64,000 nt of DNA from Crotophaga sulcirostris (GCA_013397455.1 VYZB01000016.1:2071179-2135178); one strand, 5' to 3'. Shown: positions 10,192 through 23,985, counted from the first letter of the stretch. Numbers and translations are program-made. Notes: generated by a model from the letters alone, not told the origin.

Positions 10192-13100
10192 CGTAAAATG
10201 GCGCTAGTTCTCACTTGTTTTTCTGCAGTGGAAAACATAAGAGTGTTTTAGCTTGATGTCGGAATGCGACTTTCAAAGAAGTGGAAGATGCCATCCTTTC
10301 CTTAATATCTGTATGAATGTTCATCATTAGTGGCAAAATATCTTTCAAATGGAATCAAAAGGTATCGTAAAGTCTTTTATGGACTTCACAGCTACTACAG
10401 GCCGTCTTTCTCTCTGAACAAAATCTCTAGAAGATTTAAAACTCTTTTCATCATCTTTCTTGTACCTTTCTACACTGTGCAATTTAACTTGCTGTCAGCT
10501 ACACTTGTATTGACATTTGCTGATGACAGTCAGAGTTCAGCATCTAGTATAACTTAATAAGCTGCATTTCTGCCTTTTTATTCCTCTAATCCCTGAAAGA
10601 TTGTTTAATATGTCAAATTTTTATTTCAATATCCAAAATATACATTCAAAATCCATTTAGAAAAGTGTGTAAATGCGCTATGGTTTATTTTAGTGGAACA
10701 ACAAAATAAATCCAACCCAATGATAAAACTATTTTCAATATAAAAGCTTATTAAAAATGCAACAAGCACACTTATGGGTGAGTAGAATTCAGAGTGCACG
10801 CAGCATTGTTTAAACATAGTCAGTGCTTTATTTATTTAACTTATTGAATTGGCATTCCTATTCAAAGTCCAGGTCCCTGCAGAGTTTGTATGCTTTATGA
10901 TTTTATTATTAAATCAATTGCAAACAACATGACTGTTTTCTAGCTATTAGTCACGTGGTATGATCATACTGTGAAAAGATCCTAATGCTAGGCTTCTTTT
11001 AATACTAAGATTTCAGATGAGACCATAACAAAGAGTTGGCAGAGTAAAGGAAGGCCTCTCAGAAGGCACTGGCAAGCAGCAGAATCCAACTAAAAGTTAT
11101 TGGATGAAACTGTGCGGTTAGGAACACTAAAGGAAAAAGTGAAGCAAGGTTTTAAAATAATTTAATATGTTCTAGAAATTCAGAATGATCTTAAAAATAA
11201 AAATGAAAGTTTTGAAATTTAGTGTTTAGAAAAACACTCAAGTTACAAAATATAACCAGAAGATTAAATTTAAATTTTACATTTAAACCATACGTGAAAA
11301 GCATGTTTACAATATAAAAATTAACCTCATTACTACAGCAGTACAGCAGAGTATATGGAAGTGAAAATAAACATTTAGGGATCTTCCACTCTGAAGGCAA
11401 AGATGGTGGGTTGTACTTCTTAAGGATGGTACTTCCCCACAAAGTGGTCTTAAGTGTAATTTGCTTTAATCATAACTATGAAATAACATTTAAGCAAATA
11501 CCGACATTTGTAGATGAACAGCATAAAAATAAGTAATGTACTCAATACCAGAACACTAATGCAAGCTTAAAATCAATTTGCACAAAGAATAAATTAGAAA
11601 AATGATGCATTTTTCATTATTGTTTTTCTTTACCTTACCATATACACAGAGTATATATTCTATTCTTTGCTTTCTCTGATAGCTCATGTTGTTTGCACTG
11701 TATTTGCCACTTCTCAGCTCATTTCCAGAGTTCAGCCATTACCTAGAATTGCAATACTATATCTTCACCTAGAAACATATGCAATGACTCATGTTATACC
11801 TTATTTCATCTCCACTAGAAAAATGGGATGTGCTTACTTTTAATCAGTCTAAAATAGTCTAATAGGACAGGGCTTTACAAATACAAAGTAATTGCCTCTA
11901 TTAAAAAAGCAGCCTTTCAGCAAATGCTTTTCTTAATAATATGAACTGACTCCAAGTGGACCAGAACAGAAANTAGTGGCATAACTTCTCAATGTATTTT
12001 AATAAAACTGAACTCTCCAATTAAAAAATGTGACTTTTTTTGGCATAAATTACTCAAAATGACCATAAGCAGGTTAATTCAGTAAGAGCAGCAGCAATAA
12101 AATACAGGAAGTTCACAACAGGACAGAATCTTTCATAAAGTTCCCTTAGAAATCTGTGTATCTTTGTGAGAAATATGCAACAACTGAAAAGGACTCAGAG
12201 GGCAAAAAAAAGTATATAATCATAGTGAAAAAAGGTTTTCCTTTTTCAGTGGAAATATATTAAACTCCTGACACTGGCTACTGAAGGTTCATGGGATTCC
12301 CTCAGAGACCAATACGAACAAAGATCAGGTGATCAAAACAAGGTGCATCTGTTCAAAGTATTCACTTTATAGGCTGTTTTGCTTGTTTGAACATAGAAAT
12401 AAACAATAAGCACAAAAAAAAATCATGTATTCTTGCCATAAAACTCTTCAGGTATTCAGATACTACAGTAACTACAGAAGTTCCAGCTATTTCTGTTTTG
12501 CTAATTATATAGAACAGGAATTAGGTAGTTACGGCTTAAAATAGAATAAGGAAAGCAGGTATAGGACAAAACAGATGGTGGAATTCGGGTATAGGGAAAT
12601 AAACCACTGAAATTGTAGAGCACGCACAAGAGTGGGCAAAAAAACTCCAGCTGGTTTGGTTACTAACCTAAAACTTTATTTAGCGAATCCCAGTTCACAA
12701 TGTGATGCTGGTTTGAATGTAATAAATTAGGTACTGCTGTACTGAACTCAGCCTCTGATAACAATAATCAACTGCAATTTCCCCCCCTCACACACACTAC
12801 TCTACGCAATCTAGGTTTGGGTTTTACCTAGTATACATTAATTTCAAATTCAGTTTAAAGCCTCTGATTCATTGCACAAGATGGATTTACTTTATTTTTA
12901 ATTTATCGTTACATCAATATATGAAGTACATGAAAAAATCCAGCACTTGAACTTTGTTACTCAAATCTCCAGAAGCCAGATAAAGCCTGTCTCACACATA
13001 TCCATGTAACTGTACCTGTTGAAATGTCTCTGAAAAATAACATAGTATTCAGGACTGGCAGCTTTGATGGTAATAAATACTGGAAAAGGTCATTCCTGAG

Positions 13101-13634
13101 ATAGCACTATTAATCAAGCCACGCTCAGCTATTTTGTCAAAAATACCAGTCATTGTGTTAATTGCAAGGTTTCAGGTGACAATCAGCTAGCAGGCTCTGC
13201 TGATTGAGATGAATCTTTTAATGATAGCTTAGGTGATTATATTCAATCTATATTTACAAATTGCTTAGGCTGCTTGATTGAAGAAATTACTGATGAAAAA
13301 CTTGTAACTGAGGGAGGAATTGATTCCTAGGAACAAGAATGACACTGGGCAGAAAACAGAATCTGTAGCTCTCTGCTTCCACTCCTATGCAGGCTCAGCC
13401 ACCAACGGCAGCAAGCTGTGAGTCTGCTCATGATGAGTGAGTCAAGAACCATGCACACCAGCTATTCAGTACTAAAAGAGCACAACTGCAGAAACTCTGA
13501 AAACGGAAACTACATCCAACTAATTCCCACTGTATTTAAAATCAAGCTATTTACAATTGTTATCTTACTTTATCTTGCTTTATTGAAAGCACCTAAATTA
13601 GGGAATCATGTTTATATTCACTGAAAATATAATT
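10192..13634. other. Intergenic, no gene seen
   Basis: AT-rich unique-looking sequence between NEIL3 and AGA with one ambiguous base at 11973. Open frames are short and have no family resemblance. Confidence 0.7.
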
Positions 13635-13850
13635 TCCTATACCAGGGGTGTCAAACTCAGCCTGTGGGCCAAATCCAGCCTTCCACCTTGTTTTGTCTGG
13701 CCCAGCACCTTGTTTCTATGTGGTGGCAGCACCGAGCTCCTTGCCCCTGCGCTCCTGCCAGGGCACCAGTCATTGTGTGCAGCACGTGTGATGCGCGTTA
13801 CGCTGCAGGAGAACAGTGGGAGCTGTGAGTTTGACACCCCTGTCCTAGAC
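13635..13850 (-). mobile_element. hAT (Charlie-like) non-autonomous element, copy 2, opposite orientation
   Basis: The element at 13643-13842 is again exactly 200 bp and has terminal inverted repeats CAGGGGTGTCAAACTCA / TGAGTTTGACACCCCTG. Flanking 8-bp repeats are TCCTATAC and TCCTAGAC (7 of 8 match). Its reverse complement aligns along its whole length with the copy at 9984-10183, including the shared internal blocks GTAACGCGCATCACA and AAACAAGGTGCT. It encodes nothing. Confidence 0.88.
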
Positions 13851-15040
13851 ATTGCAAATAGTAAGAACCTTTTGCATTGGAAGTAGACTGTAAGGTCAAG
13901 AAGAATGACCTGCAAATGCTCTTTATGTCTATTCACACCTAATTTTTGCCAAAATGATAAATATGTTATAATATGATAATTTCTTCATGGGCCTGCCAAC
14001 TGTTCCTATTTTTTTTGCTACCGGCACATGAACAATTAAAGCATTTTTTTTTCTTTTTGAACTGATAGATAAAACTACACTTCTTCTAGAACTTCTGGAA
14101 GACTCTTCAAGCCAGGGTTCAGTTTAAGGCAGTCAAGATTCAGGAAAATATATATTCAGATTGCAGAAGAAAAAGAATTCTCACTTATTTCCTGCAATAA
14201 GAATTAATGAATGTAGCTCTTACAGTTATAATATATCATGAAACATATACATATCGTGTGCTTGGTCATATATTAGCATACATGGAATTACAATCTCTCA
14301 CCTAAACCAGTGCACAGTACTTTCTCTTTTCAGGCTGTAACACTGCTTTACCACGTAGTGTAATCTGAAGCATCACATCTGAACACAGGTCCTGGTAACC
14401 CCTTTAGATAAGGCTAAAATAAACGTCTTAGATGTAAGAAAGATTTACTGTTCATTAACTAATTATTCAGATTACAATCATATCTATTAAGTTATTTTCC
14501 TATGGATAGATTGCTAACACTAACAACATGTATCCCCTCAACAGAAACACCTATAGGGGATTTGGGATACCTACAAAGTAGGTAGAAAGCAGCACTTGAG
14601 GCAAAGTACTGAGGTCCCCATAAAGCTTAAAACATTGGACTTGCAAGAAAGGGCAACTTTTCCTTTTCTAAGGATGGAGTGCACTAATCTTTGCATACTG
14701 AGACTAAAGGCTTCAGTAGTTCTGTATTGTTCAGTGATTTTGTTATTCACTGTGAGAAATGCTTTAGAGGCACGTATATGAGATGGTCTATTATATCACA
14801 AGATTGCCTCAATTTCTAGTATGCATTTGAAGTTCTTCCCGAATGTCAACCCTGGAAAAATCACAGCTACAAAGTAGAACATTTAGAACAAAGTAGAATG
14901 GTTAAGTAGGACACTGATTGAAATACTATGAATAGCCAAGACTGCCCAAAGGTATACAAATGACAATTATAAACAACAGTTGGAATATTTATCTGGCATC
15001 AGCAGTTATATTTGTCATAGTGAGGCACTACATGATTCTT

Positions 15041-15247
15041 CACAGTATCACAGTATCACCAGGTTGGAAGGGACCTCTGAGATCATCAAGTCCAACCTAT
15101 AAGCCAACACTAACACCATCTCATCACCTAAACCATGGCACTGAGTGCCTCATCCAGTCTTCCCTTAAACACATCCAGGGTCGGCGACTCCACCACCTCC
15201 CTGGGCAGCGCATTCCAGTGGCCAGTCACCCTTTCAGTGAAGAACTT
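15041..15247 (-). mobile_element. CR1 LINE 3' end with CAGTATCA-type terminal repeats
   Basis: The plus strand shows two CAGTATCA units (15043-15058) followed by CCAGGTTGGAAGGGACCT and GATCATCAAGTCCAACC, the antisense of a CR1 3' end. The body runs to the region antisense to the C-terminal ORF2 (CCCTGGGCAGCGCATTCC, then CAGTGAAGAACTT). It is 5'-truncated, as usual for CR1. The terminal repeat unit differs from the ATTCTATG type at 37889-37900, so a different subfamily is present. Confidence 0.92.
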
Positions 15248-17733
15248 ATGTAACCTTATGCAAGACCAAACTTCTATTCTCAACTCTGAAAGAGACTTGA
15301 TTTTTCAAATTAAGTTACAGGGTTATAGCTCTACTCTTGAATGTGGTTGGAGAGGCTATCTTGACTCCACTGAGCATATTGGCACTTGTTTCTTGCCTAA
15401 ACCTTTGTGATTCAGTAACCAGACATCCCTTTGACAGAGAGCCCTGAAAGCCCAATACAGTAGTTGTCCAAAACACAGTGGTGCTAACACATGGCACATC
15501 TCACAGCAACTACCAATTAAATAGTCAGCCAAGGAGACTGAATTCATGGTGCTTACATTTTCATAGAGCATTGTGGTAACAGCAGTTGCTCTAAAGTATG
15601 AGATCTAAGTTCTAAAGCCTCCTCAGTCAGAAGAAATTAAAACTCACATTTTAATAAAGAGAAGGGCAATCAGAAGAAAACATTGTATGGAGACTGTGCT
15701 GAGAAAGCTATGGTAAATTAATTAAATATTTACATGACAGAAGAGAAAATATGGGGAACATGACACTAGCCTGTTGATGACAATGCTTCTTGAACTAGTG
15801 GGAGTACTGGTTTAAATTCTGATTTCTCGTGTCTCAGAGAATTCTACTGGAGAGAAATAGTAGGACGGACGTTCAGCTTGAGGGCTGAATCACAAAACCT
15901 GCAGAGAGACAGTCGCCTTATTTCTGTTTCCAAGAAAATTTTGAAGAGCTTGCTTTTTGCCAAACATCTAAGTATGTGCCGTCACCACCTGGATAATTTC
16001 CGATGTACCTTAATGCCCTACTGTGTACTCCTGCAGTCCACCTTGTGCTGGTATTAGCAGCTAGGGGTGGGGGTGTATGGTAAAACAGAATAGGAGAAAG
16101 ATAAAAGCATCACCACCCGAGGCATCCAGCATTGTCTTCAGGCTCTCAGAATGGCAGATGCATGCTTCTGCACTATCTCCAGAGTGTTTTTTATAGATGA
16201 GGGTCCTTGAGGGGAGGGGGTTTTGGTGCACTTATGCAGTGCCCCTTCTGGAGGTTCCAGAAATGGGTCTGGTGTCCTTGGTGAGCCTGAGGCCTCTGGT
16301 GGTCATTCTGCCCTCGCTCCCTCTACCGGCAGGATTACAGGATGACCTCTCTCAGCACACAAGTGCAGTCCTGCTACTTGCAAGATAAGGAAGTTGGCGC
16401 ATGAAGACGCTGCCTTGCCTCCTTCAGTATAGTTGCTTTTTATGGATTTTATCACCACCATGGTAACTGTAATCTTAGGCGCTCAATTCACAGGAACGAG
16501 GACAGTATTATATACATACCTGAGAGATTTGATGCATATGTGCCCAGCAAAGAGCTGCAGCCAAATTGTCCTGGAGTTGTTCGGTATCGCTCTTTGATCA
16601 GAAGTTATGAACCCCATAGCAAAGCCAGTGGAATGGGGTGCAGGCATCTGCTATTCTCAGTGCTAAGTGCACATGGGACCTAGGTCAGAGAAGCTAAACT
16701 ACTGAATCTGGCATGAAGCCGTTAGGGTGAATGCCTACACTCTGCCAGTGCTGGTACAGGAACAGCAACCTCCAGCAAAGAGATACGGTGAGCAGGGAAG
16801 AGAAGTAGCACTGCAGAAATCAAAGGCTGTTAACACCCCTAAGCCTATACAGCAAAGTAATGTCAGCCCCTAAGCACCCATTTTGCGGAGCTAGCACTTT
16901 GACTAAGCAGTAACAAAAATTGTCACACCTCTTGCTGAGAAGTGAGATCACAGGACTTTTTATGTTGACAGATTTGTAAAAATGAGTAAAGATTGAATTT
17001 GAATAGTTACAATTTGTTAACACTGCTGCTACTCCCATGTAATTTATTTTCCACTTTATAACATACAAGTTAGTCTCTGGTAACAAGCAAATTCACAAAA
17101 CACAGTTGGCTGCACATAAATAAGACCTGTTTATAATATTTTACATATTCAACCTTTTAAACTATAATGCTTTACTTCACCTATTACTATAAATCCTTCA
17201 GAAAAAAAAATCATCTTACCCAGATAAAGATCTGAATATGCAGCTGACAGGAAACTGCTCCTAAATGCTCAGGAAAAGTGCTGCAGAGAATTTTAATTTT
17301 GGGGAAATTTTAGTTCCCTTATACTTGTCTGTGTATTAGCCTGCCAACTCAACCTTCATCCTCACAGATGATGAATGATAATTTGCCTTGGATTTTTTGT
17401 TGTATAATTATACAAGATAGAATATTCAGGAGTAGTATTAAGCTACCAGCACAACCATTATTTCCAAATTGCCTGTCACATTGTATTTAATATAAAACCA
17501 CATATACCATCAAGTATCTACTTATGAACAATACACATTCATGACCTACCCAAGTATAATTCTAAATCTGTAGCACCGCAATACTGGAATCTACTGTGAT
17601 ACTGTCTCTCAGTTTGAATTATTTCTTGAACATGAAGAAAAATGAGTAACTGCTTGAGGGATTATTCCACCTTTAGGAAGCCTTAATATCCAGAAATTGG
17701 ATTCTCCCTGTGGAGTACTACTTGGCAAAATAA
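15248..17733. other. Intergenic, no gene seen; GC rises near 15.9-16.8 kb
   Basis: No exon or transposon end recognised. The part from about 15960 to 16830 is noticeably richer in G+C than its surroundings and holds a G-rich stretch near 16062-16075. I cannot explain it. Confidence 0.6.
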
Positions 17734-18964
17734 TATTAGGTTGGTGCAAAAATAACTGCCATTTTTGTTGTTGTAAACTGTGATGACTTATTTTGGTTTA
17801 AACTTTTACTTAACTGTGTTCATGTAGTATACCATTTTAAAGTGTGAAATTTGCTCTACTTATTTTTTATAATGGTTTTGTTTTCACTGTTTATTCTTTT
17901 TTGTATTATTCTGTCAAATTAAAGATGGGAAAAAAGCAAATTTGAATGATATCGTTGTGCAAGTTCAAAAGGCAGCAATATATACCAAGCATTTAGCTAG
18001 GGAACCATTAATAAACATACAGCTTGACATTGTTCCAAAAATTTCATAATGGAAACAAATGCTTTGAAGATGTGGAGGACTGCAACAGACCACAACCAGC
18101 CATTACTGAAGCAGACCCACACAACACAACTCGAGAGGTTGCAGAACTAAGCATTGACCATTCAATAATTGTCTGAAATTTGCATCAAATTGGAAAAGCT
18201 TGACAAATGGATGCTGTATAAGCTGAACAAAAATAATTAAAAAAAATCACTGTTATGAAGCCTGCTCTGCACTTCTTTTGTGCAACAAAACTGATCCATT
18301 TCCTGATCGCATTGTGACGTGACGAAAAATGGATTCTGTAAGACAGCTGATGGTGTTCAACACAATGGCTGGACAGAGGTCAAGCACCAAAATACTTCCC
18401 CAAACCAAAGCTCCATCAAAAGAAGATTATGGTCACTGTTTGACGGTCAGCAAGTGGAATCATCCACTATGACTTCTTGAATCCTGGCAAAACCATCACA
18501 GCAGAGAATTATTGCCAGGAAATCAAGAAAATGCACCAAGAACTGCAATGTTTACGTTCAACACTGGTCAGCTGAGAAGGACTAGTTGTTCTCCATGACA
18601 ACACCCAGCCACACGTCTCACAAGTGACTCTGCAGAAGCTGAACTGGGCTACATAACTCTACCTCGCCCAGCTTACTCAACAGATCTCCCTCCCACTGAT
18701 TACCACATTTTGAAGCATCTCAACAACTTCTTTCAAGAGCAGGTTTTCCACAACCAAGCAGCAGCTCAAAATGCCTTCAAAGAATCATCAGTTCCAGGAC
18801 TCCAGAAATATATGCTACTGGAGTAAGTAGACTTGTTTCTTGTGGGCAAAAATGCATAGATTCTTATAGTTCTTATTTTGATCAATAAATTTTATTCTAA
18901 GCTGAGATATACTCCTTTAAAGTTCATGGTTCAAAACAGCAATTATTTTTTGCCCCAACAAATA
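17734..18964 (+). mobile_element. Full-length inactive mariner transposon (Hsmar1-like)
   Basis: The 5' terminal inverted repeat starts at 17736 (TTAGGTTGGTGCAAAAATAA). The 3' end is its diverged complement (TTTTTTGCCCCAACAAA, ending 18962). TA dinucleotides flank both ends (17734-17735 and 18963-18964). Length is 1227 bp, close to the roughly 1.29 kb of Hsmar1. The plus strand carries transposase remnants in the expected order. These are EADPHNTTREVAELSIDHS near 18110-18170, DEKWIL at 18321, LHDNTQPHVS at 18591 and YSTDLPPTDYH at 18674, then a C-terminal block near 18730-18900. The three catalytic Asp codons can be placed at 18321, 18597 and 18698, but frameshifts and stops lie between them, including one just before the first Asp. 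It cannot make transposase. Confidence 0.92.
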
Positions 18965-21900
18965 CAAGACAACCTACATCACACACGAAGTAAACTTCAA
19001 AAAGCAAATTAACCAACAGTTGAACCTAGATGGGTATAGTCAGAATGTGTCAAGAAAGCTGTTACAATGACACAAGTCTGGAGATAGTAACAAGAAGACA
19101 AATTAATATGGAGAAAACATTTCTAAATCAAACTACACATTTCAAGAAAGTATGAAGTACCATTAATAACAGGAGAACAGGTAAAAAAGTGCCAGTATTC
19201 TTCCAGTTCCAGAGATGGAAGGGAGGAAATAGAGCATGCCTAAATACAGAAGAAGGCTTCAGGCACACCAAAGAATAGTTTTAAAATTGCTAGTTTGTAG
19301 CAAGTACGAGCAATGTATCTATTGTAGAAGCCAGGGACAGGAAGGGGTGCAGAAGAATTTGAGTGACAACGGAAAACAACTTGCCTAAAAACCTTGTTTA
19401 CGCCACGGAGCTGAAAAGACTCTGATCTGTCAAGGTCCTGGGCAACAACAGAACCTATACAGCAACATAGGTGAAGGTTATGAGTAAAAGAAATATAGCA
19501 ACATAGCTTGTGGAAATTGACATGACGGCAAAACAGGTAAATGTCTATATGTAAATACATAACTTCATTTATTTTACAAGAAATTAATCAGTAGGAAGAA
19601 ACTACAAAATTCTGTCAGCCTTTGACAAAAAGCTCATCTGTAACTGAACCATATAAATTTGTGAATTCAAGTTATTAAACTTTCAACAGAGAAGTATAAT
19701 AAACATTTTGATATTTTAACAACAAAACCAAAAAATTAAAGTGTTGTAGTCAGAGTATCACAGTGCATTTTTCCTGTTCAGTTACCCTGACATTCTACAA
19801 AGACTAAATACAGTCAGGAGATAAGACTCAAGTGGACACTTTCACAAAAAGTCTTTCTCCTTTTCAGAGGGTTTGCTTCTACAACCATCTCTGTATGTTT
19901 GTGTTGGAAAAGTAACAGCTTCAGGTTATTCAGATTTCTTCCTAAACCAAATTTCTTATTCTTTAGGGATCAAATGCTAAGAAAGTAGAAATATAAAATG
20001 CAAACCAACTTCGCAAGTACATCCAAGTGGCATAGCTCACTGATTTTGTATTTTATGCAACACCAGCAATCAGAATAATAACTTAGTGACAAACAAAACT
20101 GGAGCTGAAATGTATCTCAGATTTGGAATGGAAAGGATGCAAGGGGTGAAAACAAGAAATTTCCTGTTCATCTAACACATGAAGTTTTTTTTCCATGCAG
20201 AGCTCTGAAGTCACCACTTCTAACCAGTAAAAATCCCTGACATTTAAAATACAATTGTTTTTGCAAAGCTCTACCTGAGAAAAGTATAATCAAAACCTTT
20301 TCTTTAAGATTTTTCCCTATTCAATTAGGAAAAAAAAAAGTCACAGTTTGAAGTTGTTGCTTTTGTTTCACAGACCACCACCTGTCACTGTAAATATCAG
20401 CTGATTGCACCAAGAGAGCATTGCACCAGCAGGTGTATTTACCTATGTTGATTCCATATGTCAAGGGAAAAAAAGAGGAGAATGAAGACACAGCTAATAT
20501 TGCTAAATGCACAAACACCTAAAAATGTTTGCTGCCTGACTCAGAAGTTTAATAACAACAAAGCCAGTCACAAAATCCTAAGTTTCTGCCATATCTGTTC
20601 CACGGGCATTTCAGTGAAGTTCTTTTGCTGTAAATTTAATGGAACTTATGTGGAGGAATGAACAGACTCACTGGTGAGAACATCTCTAGTTCAGTGGTTA
20701 ACACATACCACACTAGCTGAATATTGGAGCCAGAGTAAATGTTAACTGTGACACTGATGGTTCCTCACACACACAGACCACAACATTGAAATCCTACACA
20801 TATTCTGTTTCAAAACAAGGATGAACAAAGTTGTTCATGAGTTACAACAGTCATGTGATAACTAAACCCAAACAGCAAATGCTAATAGAAGTTCTAAGTT
20901 AAAAAGCAGTCGGCAACAATGTTGGTTTTACCCTGTAAAGAGAAAATAGATTCACTTCAGTTTACATAATATTACTTGTAGATCCCATCTGAAATATGAA
21001 CCTTGAATTCTCTGAAAATCTGAATTATCACTGATTTAGGCAGTTACAGATGAAAGGACATATTTCTTTGGTAACCTATAAACAATGAGATGACAGGGAA
21101 GTTTTGTTCAGTAAGTGCACACAAAACTAGATTTCACATAGATTACTTTATTAAGTAACAATTTATTGCCATGAAAAACCAGGGCATAGCTGGTTTTATT
21201 ATTTAGACCGCTGAGCTAAGATTCTTTTTCATTAGATGAAGGGACAATTTGGTAAGAAGTTTTAGAAATATAAAAAAGTAGACTAGCTAAAATCTAATGA
21301 TCTAAAACCAGCTGGATTTAAAAAAGCCCCACAACTTCACAGACAGGATGCATTGAACTGTACCACTTACTTGCAAATACTCATGTTTTCTGCTTTTTGT
21401 ATTAAAAGTCGGAGAGTAAAAATTTAAAAATCTGATTTCAAGGAATTTTGTGAACAGTAGGGTTATTTTCTTTGCAACTGTAGCAGAAACTGTCATAGAG
21501 TTTTTGCTTACTGTTGGCAAGGGTTTGTATTTGTAAAAAGCTTTGTTAAAAAGATTCATGTATCTGCTAAGCATAAGAGAACAGCACTACCTTTAAAGAA
21601 ATATTTTTTAAGACAGAATAGTAAGCACATTCTTTTTTTTAATTCAGAATTCTGTCCATAACATCAGAATAGTACTTTATAAATATTATAGTTTAATATA
21701 CTGTCAAAGTAACAGTATATTAAAATAATTTACACAAAGCAACCCTTTCATTTATGATAAATGATTCACCATGACATAGCAACGTACATTATTAAGCCAC
21801 ATGTATTAATATGTATGTCTCCTGTATACAAGAAATTTTGTTCTCATGTATAGATAAGCTGACTGCGCAATAAGTTAGAATTTTAACGGTGACTTCAGGT

Positions 21901-22510
21901 ACACTGTTACAGAACACTCATGATCTTTCAGCATGGGCACTCAACACTTCTAGTGGTGTACACTAGCTAACACAAAGTGGCATAAGCACACTAGGAAGAA
22001 AGCCATGGACATTTGCAACCTCTCTCAAAAATGAATCGCGGTGGATTCAGCTGCAGCAGTTTGAGAAATTATCACTCAGCTGCCAGTGCTGAACCTTCTG
22101 TGTTCACAATCCACAATGCCATCTTCAAAGCAGCAATCTATTTGCACTTGACTGCATGAATTATTTGAAGATACAGCAGCCATGGCAGAAGAGTTGTAGT
22201 TAAGTGACAGGTAGAAAACTTATCCAAAACCACTACAGATTCATCCAGTAAGAGCTCCTTTGACTAAAGCCTGTTGAGGCCTATTGTGAACTCTGTTCTA
22301 TGAGATGCTCTAAAAATCCTGTAACATAAGTGAATCCTCCAAATAAATTGTTGAAGAAGTTGAACAGCAGGCCATTAAACATTAATATTCTAGTTTGAAC
22401 TTTTTTTTCCCCAGCTTTTCAAGATATCAACTTGGAATATAAGGCAACAATCATTTTAAGGCACAGCACACAAGCATCTAAACAATCTTACTTATAAATG
22501 ATACATTTGA
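18965..22510. other. Intergenic, no gene seen
   Basis: AT-rich sequence between the mariner and the presumed AGA 3' end. Nothing recognised on either strand. Confidence 0.65.
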
Positions 22511-22527
22511 TTTATTATGCTTTTATT
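22511..22527 (-). terminator. AGA candidate poly(A) signal pair
   Basis: On the minus strand two AATAAA hexamers lie close together (22522-22527 and 22511-22516). They are followed about 30-45 bases on by a GT-rich stretch (GATGCTTGTGTGCTGTGCC), a good downstream element. This would give a 3' UTR of about 1.5 kb. A single AATAAA at 23208-23213, also with a G/T-rich follow-up, would give a shorter one. Transcript ends are needed to choose. Confidence 0.45.
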
Positions 22528-23985
22528 ACCCAACGATATTGTCAAGTAAACAAAGAATAAAAGTATTTATAACAAGGCATGTTCATTTTACTTGCTTCTC
22601 CCTTTTAACTTTTCCTAGTTCAAGTTTAGCAAAGTTTCAATCAAATGATCGGTAAGCCACCAAGTTCAGAAATCAATCAGATCTTCAAATACCTGTGGAA
22701 GGATCCTCAAAATGCTTAAGTTCTGTTACAAATAGATCTTGGGATCTCTAGACACAGTGACAAACCCAGCTTCATCAGTTGCAGGTAACTGTAACACTCT
22801 AGTTATGCAACTACTCTGCTGCAGAGGTAGATGTGCTACAGGAAAGGGCAAGCGTACAGCATAATAGAAACAAGGAAATCACTGTGATTAAGATTCATAA
22901 CTATGATTCCACTACAAAAAAAAGTGATAGGAAGATTTCCACCTGTCTTCACATCCACTTAGAGTCAATGCAAAACTCTGTGAAGGTTTGTACTCTCAGC
23001 TGTTGTGAGATGCACCTTAACTATCTCTTAACTAAAGCTTTCAAATCTTCTCCACTACTCCTCAGCCCCCTTTTCTCGGTTCTCAGAATTTGCACACAAT
23101 TTTCTTTTCAGGAGAAAAGAAAAACTGGACTGAATCTTAGAAGGACAATGAAATATTCTCAAAATAAGTCCCACCTGTTGAGGCAGAGCTCCTCCCATTC
23201 CCTGACCTTTATTCCAGATTTCTGCCAAACATGTTTTTAAATGTCAAAGCAAAGGTGCAGTTCAATGTTTATGATTCATCACTGTTGGCTACTTAGTTCT
23301 CATGAAAAGAGATAGACTACAAGAGCCATTAGATACTTGGTCTCTTGGCATGTGTAGACCACCTGTTCACCTTCTGATCTCTCTTTGAAAGTGCTTTTCC
23401 AGTGACCAAGGCTCTACTTTCCTCAAAAAGCAAGTGAAACTTGACATTACTTGGAAGTAAATATAAACCAGATAACTTGTGGTATTTAGAACCACAGTTT
23501 GATTGTCAGGTTTGCAAAAGCTTAAAAATTGAGTTCAGATATAAGGTAATGCCTACTAAATTCATGACTTAAAAGACCTCAGTAGTGAAGCATATCAATT
23601 TCAGCCATTTCGCTGGCATGTAAATTTTGCTAACTGTGAAAGTGTCAGCTCTAACTTTGCAATCATGTTCACTTCCCTCAAACTACACAGAGTAATTTTT
23701 TAAAATCTCTCTCTAGATTATAGTACCAGCCAACAATAATTTAAAAATAAGTTACCAAGATATTTACACAAGGAAGCTACAGATTAAGCTTAGTTGCACT
23801 ATATGAAGCCATAGTAAAGTAGAAGATACTACAAACAGTGAAGTACTAGCTGCACCACCAACATACCTGTGTACCTGTTCATATGATTATGCAACATTGA
23901 ACATGAACATCCATTTTAAAAGTAACACTTGAGGAACCCTAGCACTTTCCTCCTCTAAGTCTAGATGTTAATAGGACAAAAGAAA

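Noticed and set aside
22833..23240. 135-codon plus-strand frame
   Set aside because: It is antisense to the likely AGA 3' UTR and has no recognisable domain or conservation cue.
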